From Bacillus sp. N1-1 (lineage in GTDB: Bacteria; Bacillota; Bacilli; Bacillales; Guptibacillaceae), in the NCBI RefSeq assembly GCF_009818105.1, contig NZ_CP046564.1, positions 682,001 through 746,000 of the forward strand: DNA of 64,000 bases. Reading direction: 5' to 3'. The stretch's first letter is position 1. Each line of letters begins with the position of its first letter. The position numbers and the translations under genes are program-made. Positions 16,153 through 24,876 of this stretch are shown here, piece by piece. The notes under the pieces were generated by a model. It saw nothing but the letters and a program-made list of their open reading frames with translations, ran no database searches and was not told where the DNA came from.

Positions 16153-16650
16153 ATGACGGATAAGCGCTCTGTGTTAAACGATTATGCATCGCTAATTAAT
16201 TGGTTAGAATCGATTGCTATGGAGATGACCGAAACCATCTTTTTTCAGCCTATTAAACAAGACAAGTGGTCTCCGGCTGAAATCCTTTCACATATCATGG
16301 TGTGGGACAATTACCTTCTTAAAGAAAGAATTCCCTTTATTGAAAATGGAGTCAATTTACCTAGACTTGATAATGTTGAAGAAGTTAATCAGCGTGCAGC
16401 AGAGTATGCGAGATCTGGTCTATCAAAAGAAAAATTAATTGCTGAAACCGTACAAGCGAGAAGACAAGTAGTGGAGCATCTTCAGTTAGTTGAGCCGATT
16501 GAGTGGATGAGCACATTTTATATCGATAGGTATCCAATCTGTCTTACAAGTTATATTAAAGGTCTTATTGAGCACGATGATCACCATAAGTTGCAAGTAG
16601 AAGTTTTTATGAACGAGCAAGGATTTTCCCTGTCCCACTTTACTTTATAG
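16153..16650 (+). CDS. DinB-like family protein
   Basis: 165 residues with the DinB/YfiT four-helix pattern. The metal-binding His positions fit SPAEILSHIMVWDNYLL (about residue 47) and LIEHDDHHKLQVEVF (about 145-150). Proteins of this fold include bacillithiol-dependent transferases and many unassigned members. The ATG at 16153 has GGAAGGAG 8 nt upstream and is preferred over the TTG at 16135. It follows rsgA by 28 nt without a terminator, so it is probably in the same attenuated transcript. Function and substrate unknown. Confidence 0.78.
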   Translation: MTDKRSVLNDYASLINWLESIAMEMTETIFFQPIKQDKWSPAEILSHIMVWDNYLLKERIPFIENGVNLPRLDNVEEVNQRAAEYARSGLSKEKLIAETVQARRQVVEHLQLVEPIEWMSTFYIDRYPICLTSYIKGLIEHDDHHKLQVEVFMNEQGFSLSHFTL

Positions 16651-16734
16651 CTAAACTTTCTCACCTCTCCGACTTCTAAATCAGCGGATAAGAAAGAGAG
16701 GCTGGGGTTAGGCTATAAGGTGGAGGTGAGAAGA

Positions 16735-16857
16735 ATGGCAAAACATAAAGCGAACCCTACAACCAATGGCCTGGCTTCATCCCAACCAGAAGGACAGGGA
16801 ACAGGAGTAGAAGTAGGAATAACGTACGACTCTAAACGAAAAAAGAAAAAGAAATAA
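16735..16857 (+). CDS. Small basic-tailed protein, unknown
   Basis: 40-codon ORF (MAKHKANPTTNGLASSQPEG ... ending in KRKKKKK) with GGAGG 8 nt before the ATG and a strong terminator 6 nt after the stop. It is soluble, low in hydrophobics and strongly basic at both ends, which would suit a small spore-core or nucleic-acid-associated protein. No family recognised with certainty. The good ribosome binding site and terminator argue for a real gene. Confidence 0.6.
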   Translation: MAKHKANPTTNGLASSQPEGQGTGVEVGITYDSKRKKKKK

Positions 16858-16862
16858 CAATG

Positions 16863-16888
16863 AAGCGCTGCTATGAGCAGCGCTTTTT
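16863..16888 (+). terminator. Strong terminator after small basic protein gene
   Basis: AAGCGCTGCT, ATG loop, AGCAGCGCTT, then T-run; a perfect 10-bp stem. Confidence 0.85.
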
Positions 16889-16941
16889 AGATTGTTTTAG
16901 CTGTTTTTGTTCCATTTTAGATCGTTCATTATTACCATTCA

Positions 16942-18360
16942 TTAGTACATTTCTGCAAACTGCCTGATGTGTAAAGTGTTTAGTACACTAACGAGACGGC
17001 TTGTGGCTTCAAAGAGGCTGTCCTTTGATACAGTTGTAAGAGGTAATTTGATCCTTACAGCATCTTCATAAAGTGAAGGAGACAGCAATACATGAGCTTC
17101 TAGAAGCGTATCACTCAATTCCTGAAGGTTTAATGCTGGTTTAAAATCAAACCAGATTGAAGTAGAGTCCGCTATTTCTAAAATTGTTATTTGGTCTTTT
17201 AATGCATCTAATTTATTAAGTACTTGTTTTTTCCTTGCACGTAATTCCTCTTTCACCTCTTCAATATGCTCATGAATTTCAACTGAATATAAAATGTTAT
17301 GAACAATTTCAAGAAAAACGGGTGGAGGTGTCATGCTAAGTTGAATTTGAACCTCCGATAAACGCTTTATGACATGCTCCGGTCCTAAAATCCACCCCAT
17401 ACTTAAACCGGGGGAAATACCAGTAATGTGTCCAACTTGTACAACCAGTTTTTGAACGGTACCAAGTTCATAATATGAACAGGCATCATTATCATAAGAC
17501 CCTGTAAGCAAAGACGTTTCCACTATTTCAAGTATAGGAATACCGATTTTTTCACACTGTGTTAATAATTTTTTTCTTTGTTGGATTGTTGATGATTGTC
17601 TTAAGGGAAAATTATGCTCCATCATTGAATTTGCAATGATTAGTTTGATTCCTTCTCTTTGGAAATGATGGTTTGTTAAAGGACGATCAGTTGAATAGCG
17701 AATGACGTGAATGCCAGAAGCTAGAAAAAGATTTAATTTGGAAGAGTTTATTGGTTCTTCGACTGCAATCACGTCTCCAGGATTTAGAAAGCATTTCACT
17801 GATAAAAGTATCGCTTGTTCAAGACTAGATGTCAGAATGATGTTTTCAGTAGATACTGATTGATTAATAAAGCGGTTGATCATATGTTTCGTTTGAAACA
17901 TAGTTGGAGAAAAATGTTCTTTACTAGTTGTATAGGCAGTTAAATCATAGGCATTTTGCGCAAGGCATAAATCTGGTGCAATCTCTCCTGCGTTCAGGTT
18001 AATGAACGAGGAATCATTCATATAGTTAGAAGAATGGTTAAATAGTGACGTATCTTCGGATAAATGCTGATTTCGAAGTTTATTCCACGTTGTAGAATGA
18101 CTGGGAATGAAATCTGCTGCATCTGCACTGACTCGTGTCCCGCTTCCTTGCCTTGACGTAATGAGTCCGCTAGCTCTCAATTCAGCGTAAGCAGTTGTAA
18201 CAGTGCTTCGATTGACACCTAGTTGGACGGCTAGATCGCGTTCAGCAGGAAGAGGATTCCCCGTTTGGAGAGAGCCATTTATAATGGAATCCTCATAGTA
18301 ATCAACGATTTGTTTGTACAACGGTTTGCTGCTCTCTGGATTGAGTATAAATCTCGCCAT
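16942..18360 (-). CDS. MocR/GabR-like regulator with degenerate aminotransferase domain
   Basis: 472 residues. An N-terminal GntR winged helix (PLYKQIVDYYEDSIINGSL, PAERDLAVQLGVNRSTVTTA, SGLITSRQGSGTRV, about 8-75) is fused to a fold-type-I aminotransferase domain. Where relatives carry the PLP-lysine motif (G-T-F-S-K-x-L-x-P-G) this protein has GHITGISPG, with no lysine, and the Asp-Asp-Tyr motif is replaced by IVETS. PLP is therefore probably not bound as an internal aldimine, and it may sense another ligand or none. Start at 18360 is backed by GAGGTGGTG; five more codons exist upstream. It is divergent from the oligopeptide-binding gene, with direct repeats between them. Confidence 0.82.
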   Translation of the reverse strand: MARFILNPESSKPLYKQIVDYYEDSIINGSLQTGNPLPAERDLAVQLGVNRSTVTTAYAELRASGLITSRQGSGTRVSADAADFIPSHSTTWNKLRNQHLSEDTSLFNHSSNYMNDSSFINLNAGEIAPDLCLAQNAYDLTAYTTSKEHFSPTMFQTKHMINRFINQSVSTENIILTSSLEQAILLSVKCFLNPGDVIAVEEPINSSKLNLFLASGIHVIRYSTDRPLTNHHFQREGIKLIIANSMMEHNFPLRQSSTIQQRKKLLTQCEKIGIPILEIVETSLLTGSYDNDACSYYELGTVQKLVVQVGHITGISPGLSMGWILGPEHVIKRLSEVQIQLSMTPPPVFLEIVHNILYSVEIHEHIEEVKEELRARKKQVLNKLDALKDQITILEIADSTSIWFDFKPALNLQELSDTLLEAHVLLSPSLYEDAVRIKLPLTTVSKDSLFEATSRLVSVLNTLHIRQFAEMY

Positions 18361-18751
18361 TGTCCACCACCTCACTACTATTATAGAGAAAAATAGAGGT
18401 AATTGTATAAAATTTTCAAAAAAATTAGAGGGAGAAATTCTCGATAAACACAGGTTTTAAGCCATTTGACGGATATTTTTGTAGAAAAAGACAAATTGGA
18501 TGGTATACTTTTGGCTAAATTGGATGGTTACAGAAAGTTTTTTGAAATTTAAAATAAGTTTAATCATTCAGTTAATTGTTAATATTCAAACGATGATCGA
18601 TAATGGTTTACATAAGTTGAGTGATATGACCTCCCTGTTATAGATCTCGCAATGGTTTCCCAATCGAATAACTTCGTTTGAATTTATAACACGAAGGTCT
18701 ACGTAAAGCTAGACCTTAACTGAATGGTACAAACAAATAGGGGGTAACACA
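18361..18751 (+). promoter_or_regulatory. MocR / OppA intergenic region with direct repeats and a 5' UTR stem-loop
   Basis: Two perfect copies of AAATTGGATGGT at 18493-18504 and 18517-18528, 24 bp apart on the same face. MocR-type regulators typically bind such direct repeats. A TATACT element (18504-18509) abuts the first copy. Nearer the lipoprotein gene lies a stem AAGGTCTA/TAGACCTT (18694-18717) without a T-run, perhaps an mRNA 5' stabiliser. No gene is seen in this interval. Confidence 0.5.
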
Positions 18752-20452
18752 ATGAAGAAAAAGTTTTCGCTTTTGCTTTCGGTCATCTTGTTGTTAAGCC
18801 TTTTCCTTGCAGCGTGTTCCGGTAATTCGAACACTTCAAGCAACACAAACAGTGAAGGAGAAGCGACAAGCGGAGATAGCGATAGCTCAGAAGGATCAGC
18901 GGAACAGGTTCTAAACTTAACAGATACACAGGATATCCCGACTATGGACTCAACACAGGCAACAGATACTGTTGCATTTAATGCAATGAACCAGGTATTT
19001 GAAGGTCTTTATCGTCTTGATAAAGATAACAAGCCTGTTCTAGGTATGGCAGCAGAAGAGCCAGAAGTTGAAGAAAAAGACGGCGAAACTGTTTATACAT
19101 TTAAAATTCGTGAAGATGCGAATTGGTCTGATGGCACACCAGTGAAAGCAGACGATTTCGTATATGCATGGCACAAAATTATTCACCCAGATACAATGGG
19201 CGGATATGCATCAATGATGGGTGCTGCAGGTATTAAAAATGGTAATGAAATTATTACTGAAGGCGACCCACTATACGGTAAAGTAGAAGAACTTGGTGTG
19301 AAAGCAGTAGATGAGAAAACACTTGAAGTTGTGGTTACACAACAAGTTCCTTATTTCTTTGACCTACTAACATTCGCATCATTCTATCCACAACCTTCGG
19401 AATTTGCTGAAGAGCAAGGGGAGAACTATTCACTTGAAGCAGATACAATGCTTTATAACGGTCCATTTACGCTAGCTGAATGGAATCACGGTGAAGGTTG
19501 GAAGCTTGCTAAAAATGATGGTTACTGGGATGCAGATACAGTACAATTGCAAGAAGCAAATTACAAAATTGTAAAAGACGAAGCAACTCGTGTTAATCTT
19601 TATGAGACTGGAAGCATTGATCGTGCTGGTCTTAGTGCAGATTTCGTTGATCAGTTTAAAGATCGCGAAGACTTTACGACAATCCTTGATACAACAATTT
19701 ATTTCCTTCGTTTGAATCAGAAGAACGAAGCACTTGCGAACAATGATATCCGTAAAGCTCTATTCTTATCCTATGACCGCGATGGTCTAGTAAATGTACT
19801 ACTAAACAACGGTTCAGTAGCAGCTCGTTACCTTGTTCCAAAAGAGTTCCTATATCTTAACGACGAAGATTTCCGTGCTCCGGCTCCAGACGGCTATCTT
19901 GCAGATCAAACTGCAGATGATGCTGCTGAATACTGGAAGAAGGGTCTAGAAGCTCTTGGTACAGATACTGTTGAGCTGGAATTCCTTACAACAGATAGTG
20001 ACCTTGCTTCTAAAATCGCAGAGTACGCGAAAGATCAGTTTGAATCTAAGTTAGACGGACTTACAATTACAATTAACAAACAGCCTTGGAAGCAGTTCCT
20101 AGATCTTGAGGACGCTGGGGACTTTGATATCTCAACTGGTGGTTGGGGACCAGACTATCCAGATCCAATGACTTACGTGTACATGTTTGAAACAGATGGC
20201 GCATACAACCGTATGGATTACTCTAACGAAGAGTATGACAAGCTTGTTACAGATGCAAAAACTGAAACTGACGAGCAGAAACGCTGGGAAATGATGCAAG
20301 AAGCAGAGCGTATTCTAATCGAAGAAGATACTGCGATCCTACCTACTTATCAGGGTGGCGGAGCGATTATCATGAAAGATTACGTGAAGAACTACCATAT
20401 CCACAAGTTTGGTGCCGATTCTTCTCTTAAATGGGTAACAATCGAAAAGTAA
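18752..20452 (+). CDS. Oligopeptide ABC transporter substrate-binding lipoprotein (OppA/DppE-like)
   Basis: 566 residues; type II signal peptide MKKKFSLLLSVILLLSLFLA then lipobox AACSGN, a Ser/Asn/Glu-rich linker, and a solute-binding family 5 domain (IPTMDSTQATDTVAFNAMNQ, FEGLYRLD, FKIREDANWSDGTPVKADDF). It captures peptides at the membrane face for an Opp/Dpp permease. No permease or ATPase genes adjoin it, so it must work with a transporter encoded elsewhere or act as a receptor. AGGGGG before the ATG. Closed by a strong terminator. Control by the divergent MocR-type regulator is likely but inferred. Confidence 0.9.
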   Translation: MKKKFSLLLSVILLLSLFLAACSGNSNTSSNTNSEGEATSGDSDSSEGSAEQVLNLTDTQDIPTMDSTQATDTVAFNAMNQVFEGLYRLDKDNKPVLGMAAEEPEVEEKDGETVYTFKIREDANWSDGTPVKADDFVYAWHKIIHPDTMGGYASMMGAAGIKNGNEIITEGDPLYGKVEELGVKAVDEKTLEVVVTQQVPYFFDLLTFASFYPQPSEFAEEQGENYSLEADTMLYNGPFTLAEWNHGEGWKLAKNDGYWDADTVQLQEANYKIVKDEATRVNLYETGSIDRAGLSADFVDQFKDREDFTTILDTTIYFLRLNQKNEALANNDIRKALFLSYDRDGLVNVLLNNGSVAARYLVPKEFLYLNDEDFRAPAPDGYLADQTADDAAEYWKKGLEALGTDTVELEFLTTDSDLASKIAEYAKDQFESKLDGLTITINKQPWKQFLDLEDAGDFDISTGGWGPDYPDPMTYVYMFETDGAYNRMDYSNEEYDKLVTDAKTETDEQKRWEMMQEAERILIEEDTAILPTYQGGGAIIMKDYVKNYHIHKFGADSSLKWVTIEK

Positions 20453-20462
20453 AAGCTTCACT

Positions 20463-20497
20463 AGAAAAGCGCGAGCCATTAGGCTTGCGCTTTTCTT
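20463..20497. terminator. Bidirectional terminator between OppA and amidase genes
   Basis: AGAAAAGCGCGAGCC and GGCTTGCGCTTTTCT form a long stem, one wobble. It overlaps the amidase stop codon (20479-20481). Confidence 0.8.
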
Positions 20498-21951
20498 AAG
20501 GTTGTTGTGCTGTCTAACCAATCTGGAAGCTTTCGTTGATGAGCGAGCTGTTCATAGGCATATGCGAGCTTAATTAGTTGCGGTTCGCTGAACGGCTTAC
20601 CAGTGAACGTAATCCCAAGAGGTTTTTTATTTGAAGTAAAGCCAGCAGGGACGGTTATAGACGGATAGCCTGCTTTTGCAGGAAGTGTTGAGCCGTAAGC
20701 TCCTACAAATAGCAACGCATCTAGTTTCTCGGTTTGCATGAGTTTGTCTAAACCATTTTCTTTTGCGTTAGATAAATCCTGGAGGCGACTTTGCAAATAT
20801 TGTGCTTCGGTTAAAGATCCGCTCGTTTCGTTTGCTTCAATTAAAAGGGATTGTCCGTACGGAAGAGCTAATGGGTTTTGATGATAGTAATTAATAATCG
20901 ATTGAAGGTCACTTAAAGAAGAAGTTGTGTTTTTTGCTAGATAGCTATTAACGCCAGATTTAAATTCATATCGTAAGACCTGGTAGTCTTGCTCAAGCAT
21001 TTCTTGATCAGAGCATATTTGCTCAACCTTTAAGATTGAGCAACCAATCTTCTTTAGGTCTTCGGTTGCTCTATTTAATATCTCTTGTTCTTCAGCATGC
21101 ATGGAATCGTAATAGCCGTTCTGGACAACTCCAACTTTCAATTCTTCATATAAAACAGGGAGTAGATAAAGCGTATAATCTTGATGACTAGGTATGGTAT
21201 TTGTTGCATGATCCAAAGGGTCTTCCCCTGATAAATGACTGAGTAGAATGGCTGCATCGGTAACATTTCGGGTCATTGGGCCAGCTGTATCTTGTGAAAA
21301 AGAGATTGGAATAATTCCTGAACGACTAATTGTGCCAACAGTGGGCTTAAGGCCAACTCCAGCATTCGAACTCGATGGGCTTAGAATGGATCCGTTTGTT
21401 TCTGTTCCAATCGCAGCTGTGGCAAAATGACAAGCTACTGCAACAGCGGACCCAGAACTGGATCCTCCAACATCAATAGTGCCTGGTCCATAAGGATTAA
21501 GTACTTGGCCACCTCTCGAACTGTATCCATTCGGCATTTTATCACTCATAAAGTTGGCCCATTCAGTCATATTGGTTTTGCCTAAAATAACCGCTCCAGC
21601 GCGCCTCAGTTTCGTCACCAAAAAGGCGTCATCTTTCCCGTAGGAAGTAGCTAGAGCTTGTGAGCCAGCGCTTGTATGCATATGATCACCTGTATTGATA
21701 TTATCTTTAAGTAGAATTGGAATTCCGTGTAGTGAGCTTCTTGCTCCTTTCATTTTGCGCTCTCGATCAAGTGAGTCTGCAATCATTAATGCATCAGGGT
21801 TAATTTCTAGAATAGCGTTAACTCTGTGATTATGGTTTGCGATTTGATTAAGGTAAAATTGAACAAGCTGCTTTGAAGTAAACTTATTAGCAAGCATAGC
21901 CTGTTGGATATCGAGGATTGTGGACTTTTCCAACCAATCGATAGATAGCAT
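20479..21951 (-). CDS. Amidase signature family hydrolase
   Basis: 490 residues. The Ser-cisSer-Lys catalytic set is visible: Lys in GIPILLKDNINTGD (about 80), the Gly/Ser-rich signature VGGSSSGSAVAVA (about 158), and the nucleophile region IGTETNGSILSPSS (about 180). It matches the GatA-like standalone amidases of Bacillus (YerM-type) that hydrolyse unknown amides; the absence of gatC/gatB nearby excludes the tRNA amidotransferase. It ends within the shared terminator. ATG has AGGAGG just upstream. Specific substrate unknown; being next to a peptide-binding gene is suggestive only. Confidence 0.88.
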   Translation of the reverse strand: MLSIDWLEKSTILDIQQAMLANKFTSKQLVQFYLNQIANHNHRVNAILEINPDALMIADSLDRERKMKGARSSLHGIPILLKDNINTGDHMHTSAGSQALATSYGKDDAFLVTKLRRAGAVILGKTNMTEWANFMSDKMPNGYSSRGGQVLNPYGPGTIDVGGSSSGSAVAVACHFATAAIGTETNGSILSPSSSNAGVGLKPTVGTISRSGIIPISFSQDTAGPMTRNVTDAAILLSHLSGEDPLDHATNTIPSHQDYTLYLLPVLYEELKVGVVQNGYYDSMHAEEQEILNRATEDLKKIGCSILKVEQICSDQEMLEQDYQVLRYEFKSGVNSYLAKNTTSSLSDLQSIINYYHQNPLALPYGQSLLIEANETSGSLTEAQYLQSRLQDLSNAKENGLDKLMQTEKLDALLFVGAYGSTLPAKAGYPSITVPAGFTSNKKPLGITFTGKPFSEPQLIKLAYAYEQLAHQRKLPDWLDSTTTLRKAQA

Positions 21952-22053
21952 TTTTAATTCCTCCTAACGCTTTTTAAATCTAATTCGACAATAAATGGAA
22001 AAATACCTTTTAGACATCCTATTCTTTAGTGCTAATGATGGCTGAAAAAACAA

Positions 22054-22084
22054 AAAAACCGAACCAAGATAAGGTTCGGTTTTT
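22054..22084 (-). terminator. Terminator after ribU
   Basis: On the minus strand CCGAACC and GGTTCGG with T-runs on both sides. Confidence 0.75.
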
Positions 22085-22089
22085 GATCG

Positions 22090-22671
22090 TTAAGCAACTC
22101 TCGTTTGACGAGCAAACCAGGGTTTTAATTTTATGAAAAAGGCAACAAAAATACTAGCTACGATTGCACCTTTTAGTAGATTAAATGGTGTAATACCGGT
22201 TAATACAAGTGCCTGACGGGCTGAAGCAGACATTTCTTCAAAGCCCATAAACCATGTGTAAGCCGGAAGAATAATTAAATAGTTCAACAATCCCATCATT
22301 GCTGACATTAGAATCGTTCCGAGCGTCAATCCCAGTGCTAATCCTTTCTGGGTTTGATTAAATTTACGGAAGATTAAAGAAGTTGGTACGATCAAGAAAA
22401 CTCCTGCAATGAAGTTTGATATTTGGCCAATTGGTACACCGGTGAAGCTTCCCTGAATTCCAAAGTGAATGAAATTCTTAATCGCTTCTACAAGTATCCC
22501 TGCTACTGGACCGTACAGAATGGCAACGAATAGCGCTGGAATTTCACTGAAATCGATTTGAAGAAAAACAGGAAATCCAGGAAGTGGGAAATCTAACAGC
22601 ATTAATAAATACGAGATACTGCTGAACATCGCAACTACAATCATGCGTTGCGTTTTTGAAACACTTTTCAT
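22090..22671 (-). CDS. ribU: Riboflavin ECF transporter S component RibU
   Basis: 193 residues, six hydrophobic helices. The start is at 22671 (AAGGGAG upstream), not 20 codons earlier. Typical RibU features: DFPLPGFPVFLQIDFSEIPALFVAILYGP in helix 2-3, and VEAIKNFIHF. S components bind vitamin with high affinity and work with the shared EcfA-EcfA'-EcfT module encoded elsewhere. The FMN riboswitch and its terminator directly upstream confirm the riboflavin assignment: high FMN stops transcription before the gene. Confidence 0.93.
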   Translation of the reverse strand: MKSVSKTQRMIVVAMFSSISYLLMLLDFPLPGFPVFLQIDFSEIPALFVAILYGPVAGILVEAIKNFIHFGIQGSFTGVPIGQISNFIAGVFLIVPTSLIFRKFNQTQKGLALGLTLGTILMSAMMGLLNYLIILPAYTWFMGFEEMSASARQALVLTGITPFNLLKGAIVASIFVAFFIKLKPWFARQTRVA

Positions 22672-22730
22672 TTTGACATTGCTCCCTTTTTTTCGAACCA
22701 CCGAAAAAGGAGATGTGGTCCCGATGCACA

Positions 22731-22760
22731 CAAAAAACCATGAGTATGGGGCTCATGGTT
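22731..22760 (-). terminator. Riboswitch-controlled terminator before ribU
   Basis: On the minus strand AACCATGAG and CTCATGGTT pair and a T-run follows, between the FMN aptamer and ribU. It is expected to form when FMN is bound. Confidence 0.8.
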
Positions 22761-22821
22761 ACGGCATGGGGAAATAAGCAAGCTTCTATAAAATTTCAAA
22801 GAAAGCTTACTACTCCACCAT

Positions 22822-22947
22822 CTTCTCCCATCCAGACTATACTGTCGGCTCTGGAATCACACCAGATCCTGCCCAAAAAACAGGCTCGCGGGCTTGAGGA
22901 ATTACTTATCCTTCACCGCCGGTCGGGAATTACACCCTGCCCCGAAG
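22822..22947 (-). promoter_or_regulatory. FMN riboswitch (RFN element)
   Basis: Read on the minus strand the conserved RFN blocks occur in order: CTTCGGGGCAGGGTG, ATTCCCGACCGGCGGT, AGCCCGCGAGC, GGCAGGATCTGGTG, ATTCCAGAGCCGACAGT, and the closing GGATGGGAGAAG. All five peripheral stems can be paired. It lies upstream of ribU with a terminator in between. Confidence 0.95.
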
Positions 22948-23055
22948 ATAGTTCGTTATAATGTTTACAGCTTTATTATACAGTGGAATGAAGGATATCT
23001 CAATCATAACATCTTGAAACTAAGCTATTTTATGATAACGCTTTCGATAGATGCT

Positions 23056-23091
23056 ATAAAAAAACTCTCTACCTTTTTGGATAGAGAGTTT
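23056..23091 (-). terminator. Terminator after cytochrome c gene
   Basis: On the minus strand AAACTCTCTA and TAGAGAGTTT with a following T-run. Confidence 0.8.
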
Positions 23092-23104
23092 CAAGAAAGC
23101 GTTC

Positions 23105-23494
23105 TTATTTTTTCTCAGCAAGCCATGCAGCGACCATTTCAGCTTCTTCACCTTGAATCAAACCAGCGGGCATGCCGCCACCTTTACCATTCTTGATAAT
23201 ATCGAGAATTTCATCTTTCGAATATTTACCACCAACGGCTTCTAGTGCTGGTCCAGCACCGCCTCCCAGGTTTTCACCGTGGCAAGAAGCGCAGTTTTGT
23301 GCAAATACCTTTTCGGCTTCTCCACCTCCAGCGGAATCGCCGCCTTCTTCACCGCCGCCTTCTTCGGCCTGTTCACCATGGCTGGCTTCATTTCCACCAG
23401 CGTGTTCTTCGGTTGTGGAAAGCCAGTATGTAAAGCCTACAACCATAACTAGGAACAAAATTATTGCAGTAATATAAGCGGATGATTTACCCAT
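23105..23494 (-). CDS. cccA: Membrane-anchored cytochrome c-550 (CccA-like)
   Basis: 129 residues. One N-terminal membrane anchor ([20 protein letters not shown]), then a 40-residue Gly/Glu-rich acidic linker, then a small class I cytochrome c with heme motif CASCH (about residue 74), GAGPAL, and the methionine ligand in GGMPAGLI. Closest in plan to B. subtilis CccA, which passes electrons between the bc complex and cytochrome c oxidase on the outer face of the membrane. Start moved to 23494 because AGGAGGTGA precedes it; 11 codons upstream are open. The unusually acidic Gly-rich linker is compatible with an alkaliphilic or marine relative. Monocistronic. Confidence 0.85.
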   Translation of the reverse strand: MGKSSAYITAIILFLVMVVGFTYWLSTTEEHAGGNEASHGEQAEEGGGEEGGDSAGGGEAEKVFAQNCASCHGENLGGGAGPALEAVGGKYSKDEILDIIKNGKGGGMPAGLIQGEEAEMVAAWLAEKK

Positions 23495-23669
23495 TCTGTT
23501 CACCTCCTGTATCCTCATCTTTATCATACTTTTCTAACATTCAATTATCAAATATATTTTGCTTATTTCTTCCTGAATTATGTATCTATGAGAACTAGTA
23601 AAAAAATCTTCTATTTTAATGTGCGAATTCATAGACATAGAGTGTGAAGAATGAAAGGGAGGAGATAAA

Positions 23670-24842
23670 ATGAAAAGCAGCTCTCCAAGGCTGTTTGGTG
23701 ATACAAGCAGTAAACAAATTCGTTTAATTTCTTTTTTTACAGTATCAGGACTTATTTTTTTGTTTATTGTAGCAGGTGTGATTTCATCATCGGAAACGAA
23801 ATACCAGCTCTCCTCTTCTATGCTACATGATTGGATCACAAGCTTTTCAACAGAAGCGATGGTATATGGAATGGGAACTGAGAATCATTATTTAACTCAG
23901 GTATTGCCTGAAGAGAGTGAGCCGCCAGCATTTTCTCTCGTAATGTTTCAATTTATTACGAGTGTAAAGCCAGGCGATATCAGGAGTCTTCTAGGAGGGG
24001 AGCTCCCGGGTTTTGCGTTATATGATGCTAAAATCCACGTTGCTGGTGAGGGAACTAATTTCACCAATCTTCCTGTCGAATCCGCTCCGCCTTTGGATGA
24101 TTTACTTAAAGAAAGAGAGGTACCTACGGAGAAATTAGAAATTCAAGACTCAAAAGATCAGGTTACACCGCCACTTCAAACAACAAATGGTAAGAAAGTG
24201 GCCTTTATTTATCATTCACATAGCTATGAGTCTTACTTGCCGTTATTAGGTCTTGAAGGTGAAAAAAATGCTGATCTAGCGAATGATGGGAAAACCAACA
24301 TTACGCTAGTTGGAAAATTGTTAGGTGAAGAACTAGAGGATCGGGGGATAGGCACACAAGTTGACGATTCAAACATTGGAGCCCTTTTAAATGAAAAGGG
24401 ACTTGAGCATGGAAGTGCTTATGATGTATCAAGAACGATCGTGAAGTCTGCGGTAGCGAGCAATGATGACTTTAACTTATTCATTGATATTCATCGTGAT
24501 TCATTAAGAGCGAAGGATACAACGGTTACCATTAACAATGAGGAATACGCTCGAACGGTTTTTGTCATTGGAGAAGAAAACCCGAATTATGAGAAGAATC
24601 TCGCGCTTGCAAAAGAATTACATGCTGCGCTAAAAGCAGAATTTCCAGGGCTAAGCAGGGGAGTAATAAGTAAAAAAGGAAAAGGCGTAGATGGCATTTA
24701 TAATCAAGACTTATCCCCCAATGCTATGTTGATTGAAATGGGTGGGGTGGACAATAATCTTGAGCAACTTAGTCGAACTGTTAAAGCCATTGCAGATGTC
24801 ATTAGCGAACATTATTGGGGAACGGAGAAAGTAAATAAGTAA
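23670..24842 (+). CDS. spoIIP: SpoIIP-family stage II sporulation protein
   Basis: 390 residues: a cytosolic N-terminus, one membrane anchor (about 22-42, LISFFTVSGLIFLFIVAGVI), then an extracellular domain. The SpoIIP zinc/catalytic signatures are FIYHSHSYESYLP (about 185) and LFIDIHRDS (about 270), followed by PGLSRGVISKKGKGVDGIYNQDLSPN and LIEMGGVDN. SpoIIP cleaves peptidoglycan stems and glycans with SpoIID during engulfment of the forespore. The usual neighbour gpr is absent; the gene sits between cccA and a yitT gene, so it could be the main copy relocated or a paralogue. GGGAGGAG before the ATG. Confidence 0.82.
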   Translation: MKSSSPRLFGDTSSKQIRLISFFTVSGLIFLFIVAGVISSSETKYQLSSSMLHDWITSFSTEAMVYGMGTENHYLTQVLPEESEPPAFSLVMFQFITSVKPGDIRSLLGGELPGFALYDAKIHVAGEGTNFTNLPVESAPPLDDLLKEREVPTEKLEIQDSKDQVTPPLQTTNGKKVAFIYHSHSYESYLPLLGLEGEKNADLANDGKTNITLVGKLLGEELEDRGIGTQVDDSNIGALLNEKGLEHGSAYDVSRTIVKSAVASNDDFNLFIDIHRDSLRAKDTTVTINNEEYARTVFVIGEENPNYEKNLALAKELHAALKAEFPGLSRGVISKKGKGVDGIYNQDLSPNAMLIEMGGVDNNLEQLSRTVKAIADVISEHYWGTEKVNK

Positions 24843-24876
24843 AAAAGTGAAGCGCTGTGTCAGTTCACAGCGCTTC
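24843..24876 (-). terminator. Terminator after yitT-like gene
   Basis: GAAGCGCTGTG and CACAGCGCTTC, perfect 11-bp stem; the T-run is on the minus-strand side. It also lies just past the SpoIIP stop and could stall plus-strand transcription. Confidence 0.75.
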
